Assembly: GCF_001673365.1 (NCBI RefSeq)
Contig: NZ_LZLS01000192.1
Location: 1 to 45,208, forward strand
DNA from: Mycobacterium asiaticum
GTDB taxonomy: Bacteria; Actinomycetota; Actinomycetes; Mycobacteriales; Mycobacteriaceae
Direction: 5' to 3'
DNA length: 45,208 nt
Under the pieces are notes generated by a model, which did not search any database, was not told the DNA's origin, and was given only the letters and a program-made list of their open reading frames with translations. Of the stretch, positions 6,675 to 14,852 are shown piece by piece. The translations under genes were made by a program, and so were the position numbers. The first letter of the stretch is position 1; the number at the start of each line of letters is the position of its first letter.

Positions 6675-9600
6675 CAAGCTTGCCGCTCCTTACTCGACGT
6701 GGGCCTGGCCGCGTCGTCGGGGCTCTGTATACCAATATCTTGCTGCGGTTTACCAGCGAGCGCAGTCACCAGATCAGCCACCATCTGCACCAACTCGACG
6801 TCGCGGATGTGTCCGGCGCCGATGCCGCCGGCCCGCGGAATGGGCACCTGCACCGTCGACGTCGTCGCGCGGTACCTTCCGCCGGGATACATCCGCGCAA
6901 GGCGTACCTGCGCGGAATCGGGCAACGTCAACGGCGAAAGCCGAACCGTCGTCGCCGACACGGCACTGACCTCGGTAATCCCGGAAGCTCGGCACAACAG
7001 TCGTAGCCGCGCCACCGCCACCAGCCGCTCGGCGGGCTCGGGTAGCGGCCCATAACGGTCGATCAGCTCCTCGACCACGGCCGCGATGTCGCTGTCGCCC
7101 GTCGCGGCGGCCAACCGCCGATAGCCCTCCAATCGCAGCCGGTCACTAGCGATGTAGTCCGGCGGCAGGTGCGCATCGACCGGGAGGTCGATGCGCACGT
7201 CCTTCGACTCCTCAGGCGTGGTCACCGTCTGACCGTCAGCCGCCGCCCGGTAGGCCTCGACGGCCTCGCCGACCAGCCGCACATACAGGTCAAAGCCGAC
7301 GCCGGCGACGTGCCCGGATTGTTCGACGCCCAGCACGTTGCCGGCGCCGCGAATCTCGAGGTCCTTCATCGCGACCGCCATGCCCGCGCCCAGCTCGTTG
7401 TTCTGCGCGATGGTCGCCAAGCGGTCATAGGCAGTCTCGGTCAGCGGCGTCTGCGGCGGATACAGGAAGTACGCGTAGCCGCGTTCTCGACTACGGCCCA
7501 CCCGCCCGCGCAACTGATGCAGCTGGGAGAGACCGAACGTGTCGGCACGCTCGACGATCAGCGTGTTGGCGTTGGAGATGTCCAGACCGGTTTCCACAAT
7601 CGTGGTGCACACCAGGATGTCGTATTCGCGGTTCCAGAAACCTTGGACGGTGGTCTCCAGCAGGTCCTCGGGCATCTGCCCGTGCGCGACGACCACTCGC
7701 GCCTCGGGCACCAGCACTTTCACCCGCGCGGCAGCCTGGTCGATCGAACTGACCCGGTTATGCACATAGAAGGCCTGCCCGTCGCGCATCAGCTCCCGGC
7801 GCAGCGCTGCCGCAATTTGCTTATCGTCGTGCGGGCCGACGTAGGTCAGCACCGGATAGCGCTCTTCGGGCGGGGTCAGGATGGTCGACATCTCCCGGAT
7901 GCCGGCCAGGCTCATCTCCAGGGTTCGCGGAATCGGAGTGGCGCTCATGGTTAATACGTCGACGTGGGTGCGCAACGCCTTGATGTGTTCTTTGTGCTCG
8001 ACGCCGAACCGTTGCTCCTCGTCGATGACGACGAGCCCCAGATCCTTCCAACGCACCCCGGTCTGCAGCAGCCGGTGCGTACCGATCACCACGTCCACCG
8101 AACCGTCGGCCATGCCGTCGACCACCGCGCGTGATTCGGCCGGGTCGGTGAACCGGGACAGTCCCTTCACCGTCACCGGGAACCCGGCCATCCGGTCGGT
8201 GAAGGTCTGCAGATGCTGGTCGGCAAGCAGGGTTGTGGGCACCAGCACAGCGACCTGTTTGCCGTCCTGGACAGCCTTGAAAGCCGCCCGCACCGCAATC
8301 TCGGTCTTGCCATAGCCGACATCGCCGCAGATCACCCGGTCCATCGGGATCGGCTTCTCCATGTCCGACTTGACCTCGGTGATCGCGGTGAGCTGGTCCA
8401 TTGTCTCGGTGAAGCCGAACGCGTCCTCCATTTCGGCCTGCCAGGGCGTGTCGGGCGCGAACGCGTGACCGGGGCTGGCCTGCCGCTTGGCGTATAGCGC
8501 CACCAATTCTCCGGCGATCTCGCGCACCGCGCGCCGCGCCTTGGTCTTGGTGTTGGTCCAGTCACTGCCGCCGAGCTTGCTCAGCGCGGGCGCCTGGCCG
8601 CCGACATACCTGGACAGCTGATCCAGCGAGTCCATCGGGACATAAAGCTTGTCGGCCTGCTGACCGCGTTTGCTCGACGCGTACTCGAGCACCAGGTACT
8701 CGCGTCGGGCACCACCGACGGTGCGTTCGACCATCTCCACGAACCGGCCGATGCCGTGTTGGTCGTGCACCACCAGGTCGCCGGCGTTCAGCGCCAGCGG
8801 GTCCACGGTATTGCGCCGTTTGGCCGCGAGCCGCTTGCCCTCGACAGCGGTGGCGCGACTGCCGGTTAGGTCTGCCTCGGTAATCACGACCAGGTTGGCG
8901 CCCGGTATCACGACCCCGTCGTGCAGCGGACCCTTGAGCACGCCTACCACGCCGGCCTTGGGCGCTTGGCCAGGTTCGAGCATCCCTGCGGGAATGTCGG
9001 ATTCGGCGAGGCGCTCCACCACGCGATGTGCGGTTCCGGTGCCGGGCGCAACCATTGCGGCGTAGCCGCCGGTGGCGACGTGTGCCCGCAGCATGGCGAA
9101 GATGCCGTCGATATCGTGCTGATGCCCTCGCGCGGACGGCGCGGACCGGATGTCCAGCTCGACGGCCGACTCGTCGGACAGCTGACTCAGCGTCCAGCAC
9201 GGATGCCCGCTCGCGGCGGCCGCGGCCCGCACCTCGTCCAGTTCGGCGAAGCCCGAACCGCCCAGCTGCTCGACGTCGACGGGAGCGTCGGTACCCAGGG
9301 CCGCCACCGACCACGACGCCTCCAGGAACTCCCGGCCGGTCTTGATCAGGTCGGCGGCGCGGGTGCGCACCTTTTCCGGGTCGCACACCAGCACCGGCGT
9401 TCCGTCGGCGAGCTGATCAGTCAGCAAAGCGTGATCTTCCGGCCTTAAGACGGGTAGCAGCGCTTCCATGCCGTCGACCGGGATCCCCTCGGCCAGCTTG
9501 GCCAGCATGTCGACGATGCTGCCGGTCACCGTGTTCTCGGAGACTGGGTGTTGTCCTGCGAGTACGCCCGCACGCGCTCTCACATCGGGGGTGAGCAGCA

Positions 9601-10333
9601 GTTCCCGGCAGGCGACCGCGACCAGCGTGTCGACGTCGATTTCCGGGATGGACCGTTGGTCGGCAACCGAGAACATCCGCATCTCGGTGATCTCGTCGCC
9701 CCAGAACTCGACCCGCACCGGGTGCTCGGCGGTCGGGGCGAAGACGTCCAGAATGCCGCCACGTACGGCGAACTCGCCACGTCGGCCGACCATGTCTACT
9801 CGGCTGTAGGCCAGCTCGACAAGCCGCTGGACCACCTCTTCGAAGGGCGCCTCGTCACCGACGGTCAGCGTCAGGGGCTCGAGCAGGCCCAGTTGCGGCG
9901 CCATCGGTTGCAGCAATGAGCGCACCGCCGTCACCACCACCCGCAGCGGCGGACCCAGGCGGGCGTCGTCGGGATGGGCCAGCCGGCGCAACACCATCAT
10001 TCGGGTGCCGACGGTGTCGATGCCGGGCGAGAGCCGCTCGTGCGGCAGCGTCTCCCAGGACGGGAAGGCGGCGACGGCGTCGCCGTAGACACCCCGCAGC
10101 TCGGCGCTCAGGTCGTCAGCTTCTCTACCGGTGGCGGTGACCACCAGTAACGGGCCCTGCTGGGCCAGTGCACTGGCCACGAAAAGTCGCGCGCTGGCTG
10201 GGCCGACCAGCGGCAATTGGTCTGGACGATCGGAGGCACGCTCGATGAGCTGTTGGAAAGTTGGTGCGCTCAGCGCCAATTCGACGAGCCCCGCGATCGG
10301 GGAATCTGGGCGTGCAGCCCCCGGTGCGGTCAT
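6674..10333 (-). CDS. mfd: Transcription-repair coupling factor Mfd
   Basis: This 1219-residue SF2 translocase removes RNA polymerase stalled at lesions and recruits UvrA. Domains in order: degenerate UvrB-like N-terminal module (about 1-400), RNA-polymerase-interacting domain with VVHDQHGIGRFVEMV near 520, helicase motif I GDVGYGKTEIAVRAAF near 669, motif II VIDEEQRFG near 772, motif III TMSATPIPRTLEMSL, motif VI QLHQLRGRVGRSRERGYAYF, and a C-terminal TRCF domain (about 1020-1180). All expected motifs are intact and the length matches mycobacterial Mfd. The ATG lies nine bases after a TAGAAT -10-like hexamer, suggesting a very short leader. It is coupled to mazG downstream. Confidence 0.98.
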   Translation of the reverse strand: MTAPGAARPDSPIAGLVELALSAPTFQQLIERASDRPDQLPLVGPASARLFVASALAQQGPLLVVTATGREADDLSAELRGVYGDAVAAFPSWETLPHERLSPGIDTVGTRMMVLRRLAHPDDARLGPPLRVVVTAVRSLLQPMAPQLGLLEPLTLTVGDEAPFEEVVQRLVELAYSRVDMVGRRGEFAVRGGILDVFAPTAEHPVRVEFWGDEITEMRMFSVADQRSIPEIDVDTLVAVACRELLLTPDVRARAGVLAGQHPVSENTVTGSIVDMLAKLAEGIPVDGMEALLPVLRPEDHALLTDQLADGTPVLVCDPEKVRTRAADLIKTGREFLEASWSVAALGTDAPVDVEQLGGSGFAELDEVRAAAAASGHPCWTLSQLSDESAVELDIRSAPSARGHQHDIDGIFAMLRAHVATGGYAAMVAPGTGTAHRVVERLAESDIPAGMLEPGQAPKAGVVGVLKGPLHDGVVIPGANLVVITEADLTGSRATAVEGKRLAAKRRNTVDPLALNAGDLVVHDQHGIGRFVEMVERTVGGARREYLVLEYASSKRGQQADKLYVPMDSLDQLSRYVGGQAPALSKLGGSDWTNTKTKARRAVREIAGELVALYAKRQASPGHAFAPDTPWQAEMEDAFGFTETMDQLTAITEVKSDMEKPIPMDRVICGDVGYGKTEIAVRAAFKAVQDGKQVAVLVPTTLLADQHLQTFTDRMAGFPVTVKGLSRFTDPAESRAVVDGMADGSVDVVIGTHRLLQTGVRWKDLGLVVIDEEQRFGVEHKEHIKALRTHVDVLTMSATPIPRTLEMSLAGIREMSTILTPPEERYPVLTYVGPHDDKQIAAALRRELMRDGQAFYVHNRVSSIDQAAARVKVLVPEARVVVAHGQMPEDLLETTVQGFWNREYDILVCTTIVETGLDISNANTLIVERADTFGLSQLHQLRGRVGRSRERGYAYFLYPPQTPLTETAYDRLATIAQNNELGAGMAVAMKDLEIRGAGNVLGVEQSGHVAGVGFDLYVRLVGEAVEAYRAAADGQTVTTPEESKDVRIDLPVDAHLPPDYIASDRLRLEGYRRLAAATGDSDIAAVVEELIDRYGPLPEPAERLVAVARLRLLCRASGITEVSAVSATTVRLSPLTLPDSAQVRLARMYPGGRYRATTSTVQVPIPRAGGIGAGHIRDVELVQMVADLVTALAGKPQQDIGIQSPDDAARPTSSKERQA

Positions 10334-10342
10334 GATCTCGCC

Positions 10343-10348
10343 ATTCTA
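10343..10348 (-). promoter_or_regulatory. Candidate -10 element for mfd
   Basis: On the minus strand TAGAAT ends nine bases before the mfd ATG and fits the mycobacterial TANNNT consensus. Transcription would begin two or three bases before the start codon, giving a near-leaderless mRNA. No clear ribosome-binding site competes with this reading. The call is from sequence only. Confidence 0.4.
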
Positions 10349-10383
10349 GGGGCGGCCGTTCGAGCGTTGATTCTGCGCTGCGG

Positions 10384-10427
10384 GCGCGACCTACTCGAAC
10401 TTTTCCGCCCCAGACGCAGAGTCAATG
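10384..10427. repeat. Dispersed intergenic element (copy 1)
   Basis: CTCGAACTTTTCCGCC followed by AGACGCAGAGTCAA resembles a second copy at 19902-19944 (CTCGAACTTTTGCGCC then AGCCGCAGAATCAA). The AGACGCAGA part also recurs in the perfect hairpin at 21375-21432. It occupies the gap between mfd and the small secreted-protein gene. Elements of this type are scattered between genes in mycobacteria; function unknown. Confidence 0.6.
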
Positions 10428-10440
10428 GCTGCGGTGGGAG

Positions 10441-10722
10441 CTACCAGGGCATGTTGGCCCAGGAGTAGAAGGCTCCGGTGCCCACGTCATGCACGCCATA
10501 GGAGTCCCAGTAGTAGTCGTGGCAGACGCCCCCGTCCCAGGGGACGGGCCGCCCGGCCGGGTTGGGATCGCCGGGGCACCAGGTGGTGCAGGCTTGCAAA
10601 CGCGGGCAGTTCCCTTGCTCGGCCTGGGCGATAGGCGCGCCTAGTTCGGCGCCGCCCCACAGCAAGGCTGTTGTTGCTAACCCCAGCATTGCTGCCTTGA
10701 TAGCGGGGATTGACCGGTTCAT
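10441..10722 (-). CDS. Small secreted Cys-containing mycobacterial protein
   Basis: This 93-residue protein has a clear Sec signal peptide (MNRSIPAIKAAMLGLATTAL, likely cleaved after IAQA near residue 34). The mature part of about 60 residues has four cysteines and is rich in Trp, Tyr, Gly and Pro: WCPGDPNPAGRPVPWDGGVC then HDYYWDSYGVHDVG. This CPGDP...W(D)...CHDYYW pattern is shared by small exported mycobacterial proteins of unknown function; I do not know a role. ATG 10722 has a strong AGGAAAGGA ribosome-binding site, so the longer in-frame extension is rejected. It lies between mfd and a TetR gene, all on the minus strand. Confidence 0.75.
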   Translation of the reverse strand: MNRSIPAIKAAMLGLATTALLWGGAELGAPIAQAEQGNCPRLQACTTWCPGDPNPAGRPVPWDGGVCHDYYWDSYGVHDVGTGAFYSWANMPW

Positions 10723-10833
10723 GGTGGTTCCTTTCCTGGCTGGTCCCGTGCGGGTCGCCACCCAGCAAGTGGATCGCGCCCATGCTGCTACCGATCACAA
10801 CAGCGGGCACTTGCGAAGTTCTTGCGCCGGAGG

Positions 10834-11499
10834 CTATTCGTCCTGCAGCTGCGGGTCGGCTTCCAAGTGAGTCAGGCCGTTCCACATCAGGTTGACCAGG
10901 TGCGCGGCCACAACTTCTTTCTTGGGTTCCCGGGTGTCCAGCCACCACTGCGCGGTCATCGACACCGAGCCCACCAGCGCCTGGGCATACAGCGGCGCCA
11001 GGCCCGGGTCCAGGCCGCGTCGGGCGAAGTCACCGGCCAGGATGGAGCTGACCTGGCTGACGGCATCGTTGAGCAGGCTGGAATAGGTGCCTGAACTGAT
11101 AGCGGCGGGCGAGTCACGAATCATGATGCGGAAGCCGTCGGTGCGTTCTTCGACGTAGGTGAGCAACGCCAGCGCGACCCGTTCGACGCGGACCCGGGAC
11201 CGATTGTTGGTCAACGAGGACGTGATGCCGTCGAGCAGCGCCGACATCTCCCGGTCGACCACGACGGCGTAGAGACCCTCTTTCCCGCCGAAATGTTCGT
11301 AGACGACGGGCTTGGACACGTTGGCGCGTTGGGCGATCTCTTCGATCGAGGTGCCGTCGTAGCCTCGTTCGGCGAATAGCGATCGGGCGATACCGATGAG
11401 CTGATGTCTGCGCTCGCTACCGGTCATCCGGGCGCGCGGGGTCCGCGCTTCCCTGTCCTTATCCCTGTCCTTGTCCGGGCTTCTCTCCGGTGCGGCCAC
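10834..11499 (-). CDS. TetR/AcrR family transcriptional regulator (Rv1019-like)
   Basis: This 221-residue regulator has the TetR N-terminal DNA-binding domain (ARSLFAERGYDGTSIEEIAQ then RANVSKPVVYEHFGGKEGLY, the HTH recognition helix) and an all-helical ligand/dimer domain. An unusual charged stretch of Asp/Lys/Arg repeats (PDKDRDKDREARTPRAR) precedes the HTH. GTG 11499 lies seven bases after a TACGCT -10-like hexamer, which fits a leaderless start; Met25 (11427) is an alternative that would remove the charged tail. By position it is the Rv1019 orthologue upstream of mfd. The ligand is unknown. Confidence 0.88.
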   Translation of the reverse strand: MAAPERSPDKDRDKDREARTPRARMTGSERRHQLIGIARSLFAERGYDGTSIEEIAQRANVSKPVVYEHFGGKEGLYAVVVDREMSALLDGITSSLTNNRSRVRVERVALALLTYVEERTDGFRIMIRDSPAAISSGTYSSLLNDAVSQVSSILAGDFARRGLDPGLAPLYAQALVGSVSMTAQWWLDTREPKKEVVAAHLVNLMWNGLTHLEADPQLQDE

Positions 11500-11522
11500 G
11501 TCCCTCAGCGTATCGGCAGCCA

Positions 11523-11622
11523 GTGTGCGTTTGCGGCTTCGAGTGGGCGTTTACCGCGTCGAGTGTGCGTCCAGGGCGTCGAGTGTGCGCCCGCCGCGTC
11601 GAGTGTGCGCCCAGGGCGGAAA
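11523..11622. repeat. Five 20-bp tandem repeats
   Basis: Five consecutive 20-mers (starts 11523, 11543, 11563, 11583, 11603) share GTGTGCG...CGTCGA with variable middles. They occupy the 298-bp non-coding stretch between the TetR gene and tRNA-Gln. The rest (11623-11797) holds two imperfect copies of CTCCCGCCGC-N4-GGCCGATAGCGG (near 11679 and 11724) and no credible gene. Open frames here are short and come from the repeats. Confidence 0.8.
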
Positions 11623-11797
11623 TTTCGCGATTTTCCAACCCTGGTTGCACACAGAAAGCCGACGATGCACACTCAACTGCCTCCCGCCGCAAGCGGCCGA
11701 TAGCGGGGCAAAGGACTCGACCGCCTCCCGCCGCGCGCGGCCGATAGCGGAGTCGGACTAAAGTCTCATGGGCGGCTTCCGAGCCGCTGATGAACGA

Positions 11798-11869
11798 TCC
11801 GTCGTGGTGTAATCGGCAGCACCTCTGATTTTGGTTCAGATAGTTCAGGTTCGAGTCCTGGCGACGGAG
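11798..11869 (+). tRNA. tRNA-Gln(TTG)
   Basis: A cloverleaf folds cleanly: acceptor TCCGTCG (11798-11804) pairs with CGACGGA (11862-11868), discriminator G 11869. The anticodon stem TCTGA/TCAGA (11824-11828, 11836-11840) encloses the loop TTTTGGT with anticodon TTG. The T arm is TCAGG-TTCGAGT-CCTGG with one T-G pair. CCA is not encoded. It reads CAA codons. The position just upstream of glmU matches other mycobacteria. In Gram-positive-type bacteria this tRNA is normally charged via Glu-tRNA(Gln) amidation. Confidence 0.97.
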
Positions 11870-11971
11870 CTACAGCGGCGGTCTTTTTGCAGCGAGCGTC
11901 CACAAAATGTCAATCTTGACGGCGTGTCGACGTGCAGACATGCACGCTCAGCGGGGTAAGAGGAGGAGTTG

Positions 11972-13429
11972 ATGACGTTTCGTGGTGACACCGCGGTCCT
12001 GGTCTTGGCGGCCGGGCCCGGCACCCGGATGCGGTCCGACACCCCCAAGGTGCTGCACACCCTCGGCGGCCGCAGCATGCTGTCGCATTCGCTGCACGCG
12101 ATGACCAAGCTGGCGCCGCAGCACCTGATCGTCGTGCTGGGCCATGATCACGAGCGCATCTCCCCACTGGTCGCCGAGTTGGCCAACGACCTGGGCCGCA
12201 CTATCGACGTCGCCCTGCAGGATCAACCGCTGGGCACCGGACATGCCGTACTCAGTGGCCTGTCGGCCCTGCCGCAGGATTTCGCGGGCATCGTCGTAGT
12301 CGCCGCGGGCGACACCCCACTACTGGACGCCGACACGCTGGCCGACCTGACCGCCACCCACAGCACCACCGAGGCAGCGGTGACCGTGCTGACCACCACG
12401 CTGGGCGACCCACACGGCTACGGCCGCATCCTGCGCACCCAGGACGACGAGGTGATGGCGATCGTCGAGCAGACCGACGCGACGGCCTCGCAACGAGGGA
12501 TCCGCGAGGTCAACACCGGCGTATACGCATTCGACATCGCCCCACTGCGCTCGGCACTGGGCCGACTGAGCTCCAACAACGCCCAGCAGGAGCTCTACCT
12601 CACCGACGTCATCTCGATCCTGCGCCGCGACGGCCACACCGTCAGCGCCCGCCACATCGACGACAGCGCGGTCGTAGCGGGCGTCAACAACCGCGTCCAG
12701 CTTGCCGAACTGGGCGCCGAACTCAACCGCCGCATCGTGGCTGCCCATCAGTTGGCCGGTGTCACCGTGATCGATCCGACGAGCACCTGGATCGACGTGG
12801 ACGTCACCATCGGCCGCGACACCGTCATCCACCCGGGCACCCAACTATTAGGACGCACCCAGATCGGTGGCCGCTGTGTCGTCGGACCGGACACCACGCT
12901 GACCGACGTCAACGTCGGCGACAGCGCCACGGTGTGCCGCACCCATGGCACGTCGTCGACCATCGGCGCCGGCGCCACCGTCGGCCCCTTCACCTTCCTG
13001 CGGCCCGGCACCGTGCTGGGCGACGACGGCAAGCTGGGCGCGTTCGTCGAAACCAAGAACTCCAACATCGGCACCGGGACCAAAGTGCCGCACCTGACCT
13101 ACGTCGGGGACGCCGATATCGGCGAGCACAGCAACATCGGCGCGTCCAGCGTGTTCGTCAACTACGACGGCGTCACCAAACGACGCACCACCATCGGCTC
13201 ACACGTGCGCACCGGTTCCGACACCATGTTCGTCGCGCCGGTCACCGTGGGCGACGGCGCGTACACCGGCGCCGGAACCGTGGTTCGCGAGGACGTCCCG
13301 CCGGGTGCGTTGGCCGTGTCGGCCGGCCCGCAGCGCAACATCGAAGATTGGGTACAGCGCAAGCGGCCCCAGACGGCAGCAGCAGAGGCGGCGCAGAAGG
13401 CCGCGGCGGAATCAGATCAGACGCCGTGA
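11972..13429 (+). CDS. glmU: Bifunctional GlmU (GlcN-1-P acetyltransferase / GlcNAc-1-P uridyltransferase)
   Basis: This 485-residue enzyme makes UDP-GlcNAc, the precursor of peptidoglycan and the arabinogalactan linker. The N-terminal uridyltransferase domain has VLAAGPGTRMRSDTPKVLH (nucleotide loop) and DTPLLDADTL (Mg-binding Asp). The C-terminal half (about 255-460) is a left-handed parallel beta helix with acetyltransferase motifs GPFTFLRPGTVLGDDGKLGA, PHLTYVGDADIGEHSNIGAS and VFVNYDGVTKRRTTIG. The tail is Ala/Glu/Gln-rich. ATG 11972 is preceded by AGGAGG (11961-11966) at good spacing; the TTG one codon upstream is disfavoured. It starts the glmU-prsA-arsC-lpqT group. Confidence 0.97.
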   Translation: MTFRGDTAVLVLAAGPGTRMRSDTPKVLHTLGGRSMLSHSLHAMTKLAPQHLIVVLGHDHERISPLVAELANDLGRTIDVALQDQPLGTGHAVLSGLSALPQDFAGIVVVAAGDTPLLDADTLADLTATHSTTEAAVTVLTTTLGDPHGYGRILRTQDDEVMAIVEQTDATASQRGIREVNTGVYAFDIAPLRSALGRLSSNNAQQELYLTDVISILRRDGHTVSARHIDDSAVVAGVNNRVQLAELGAELNRRIVAAHQLAGVTVIDPTSTWIDVDVTIGRDTVIHPGTQLLGRTQIGGRCVVGPDTTLTDVNVGDSATVCRTHGTSSTIGAGATVGPFTFLRPGTVLGDDGKLGAFVETKNSNIGTGTKVPHLTYVGDADIGEHSNIGASSVFVNYDGVTKRRTTIGSHVRTGSDTMFVAPVTVGDGAYTGAGTVVREDVPPGALAVSAGPQRNIEDWVQRKRPQTAAAEAAQKAAAESDQTP

Positions 13430-13470
13430 CACAACCTGGGTATAACCCGAACGCAGAACCAGGCGCTTCG

Positions 13471-13484
13471 CCATCGTACGATGG
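13471..13484. other. Perfect 14-bp palindrome upstream of prsA
   Basis: CCATCGTACGATGG sits in the 94-bp gap between glmU and prsA, 39 bp before the prsA start. It is a perfect dyad of possible operator size. No partner copy was noticed elsewhere in the window, so it may be chance. Confidence 0.4.
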
Positions 13485-13523
13485 TGCCTTCCTTTCAGAT
13501 CCCGACACGGCAAGGGCAGCCCG

Positions 13524-14504
13524 GTGAGCCACGACTGGACCGATAATCGCAAAAATCTGATGCTGTTCAGCGGCCGCGCCCACCCGGAGCTGGCCGAGCA
13601 AGTAGCCAAAGAGCTCGACGTGCACGTCACCGCCCAGACGGCGCGGGAGTTCGCCAACGGCGAGATCTTCGTCCGCTTTCACGAATCGGTGCGCGGGTGC
13701 GATGCGTTCGTCTTGCAGTCGGCGCCGGCGCCGGTCAACCGCTGGCTGATGGAACAGCTGATCATGATCGACGCGCTCAAGCGTGGTAGCGCCAAGCGGA
13801 TCACCGCCGTCATGCCGTTCTACCCCTACGCCCGTCAGGACAAGAAGCACCGCGGCCGCGAACCCATTTCGGCACGGCTGGTGGCCGACCTGCTCAAGAC
13901 CGCCGGCGCCGACCGCATCGTCACAGTCGACCTGCACACCGATCAGATCCAGGGCTTCTTCGACGGGCCGGTGGACCACATGCGCGGCCAGAACCTGCTG
14001 ACCGGCTACATCCGCGACAACTATCCCGACAGCAACATGGTCGTGGTCTCCCCCGACTCCGGGCGGGTCCGCATCGCCGAGAAGTGGGCGGACTCCCTCG
14101 GCGGTGTGCCGCTGGCCTTCATCCACAAAACCCGGGACCCGCGGGTGCCCAACCAGGTGGTGTCCAACCGCGTGGTCGGCGAGGTGGCCGGACTCACCTG
14201 TGTGCTGATCGACGACATGATCGACACCGGCGGCACCATCGCCGGAGCGGTCAAGCTGTTGCACGACGACGGCGCCAAGGACGTGATCATCGCCGCCACC
14301 CATGGCGTGCTGTCCGATCCAGCCGCCGAACGACTGGCCGGTTGCGGTGCGCGCGAAGTGATCGTGACCAACACGTTGCCGATCGGCGAGGAGAAGCGCT
14401 TCCCGCAGCTGACCGTCCTGTCGATTGCACCGTTGTTGGCCAGCACGATACGTGCGGTTTTCGAAAACGGTTCGGTCACAGGGCTATTCGACGGGGACGC
14501 GTAG
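13524..14504 (+). CDS. prsA: Ribose-phosphate pyrophosphokinase
   Basis: This 326-residue PRPP synthetase transfers pyrophosphate from ATP to ribose-5-phosphate. PRPP feeds purines, pyrimidines, His, Trp, NAD and, in mycobacteria, decaprenyl-phosphoryl-arabinose for the cell wall. Motifs seen: ANGEIFVRFHESVRG (ATP/flexible loop), YPYARQDKKHRGREPISARL (catalytic Lys/Arg flap), VDLHTDQIQGFFDGPVDHM, and the PRPP signature CVLIDDMIDTGGTI near residue 230. Length equals the M. tuberculosis enzyme. It starts at GTG 13524 (MSHDWTDNRKNLMLF). The arsC-like gene starts at the next base after the stop, so the two are probably co-transcribed. Confidence 0.97.
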   Translation: MSHDWTDNRKNLMLFSGRAHPELAEQVAKELDVHVTAQTAREFANGEIFVRFHESVRGCDAFVLQSAPAPVNRWLMEQLIMIDALKRGSAKRITAVMPFYPYARQDKKHRGREPISARLVADLLKTAGADRIVTVDLHTDQIQGFFDGPVDHMRGQNLLTGYIRDNYPDSNMVVVSPDSGRVRIAEKWADSLGGVPLAFIHKTRDPRVPNQVVSNRVVGEVAGLTCVLIDDMIDTGGTIAGAVKLLHDDGAKDVIIAATHGVLSDPAAERLAGCGAREVIVTNTLPIGEEKRFPQLTVLSIAPLLASTIRAVFENGSVTGLFDGDA

Positions 14505-14852
14505 ATGGCTTCGGACGCGGTCATCTACCACAACCCCAAGTGCAGTACGTCGCGCAAGACGCTGGACTTGTTGCGGGACAACGGTTTGGAGCCTGAGGTC
14601 GTTCAATATCTGAAGACGCCGCCTTCCCGTGACGAACTGGTGCGCATGATCGACGACGCCGGCATCGAGGTCCGTGCCGCCGTGCGTAAGCGCGAGTCCC
14701 TGTACGACGAACTCGGGCTGGCCGACGCGAGCGATGACGAGTTGCTGGACGCGATGGCCCAACACCCCATCTTGATCGAGCGGCCTTTCGTGGTCACGTC
14801 GAAGGGCACCCGGTTGGCCCGCCCGATCGACACGGTGCGCGAAATTCTGTGA
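14505..14852 (+). CDS. ArsC-family (thioredoxin-fold) arsenate reductase-like protein
   Basis: This 115-residue protein of the ArsC/Spx thioredoxin-fold family has YHNPKCSTSRKTLDLLRDNG, matching the catalytic-Cys block of glutaredoxin-linked ArsC (NPxCSxSRxTL), and a C-terminal VTSKGTRLARPIDTV matching the family Arg-Pro block. The known reaction is arsenate to arsenite reduction, but chromosomal single-domain members often lack demonstrated arsenate activity. No arsB/arsR neighbour is present, so arsenic resistance is uncertain. ATG 14505 immediately follows prsA, and its stop overlaps the lpqT start (GTGA). As I recall the M. tuberculosis order, prsA and lpqT are adjacent there without this gene. 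Confidence 0.8.
   Translation: MASDAVIYHNPKCSTSRKTLDLLRDNGLEPEVVQYLKTPPSRDELVRMIDDAGIEVRAAVRKRESLYDELGLADASDDELLDAMAQHPILIERPFVVTSKGTRLARPIDTVREIL

Noticed and set aside
13242..14303. A 353-codon minus-strand frame across glmU and prsA
   Set aside because: It covers conserved coding sequence of two well-identified plus-strand genes and has no family similarity.
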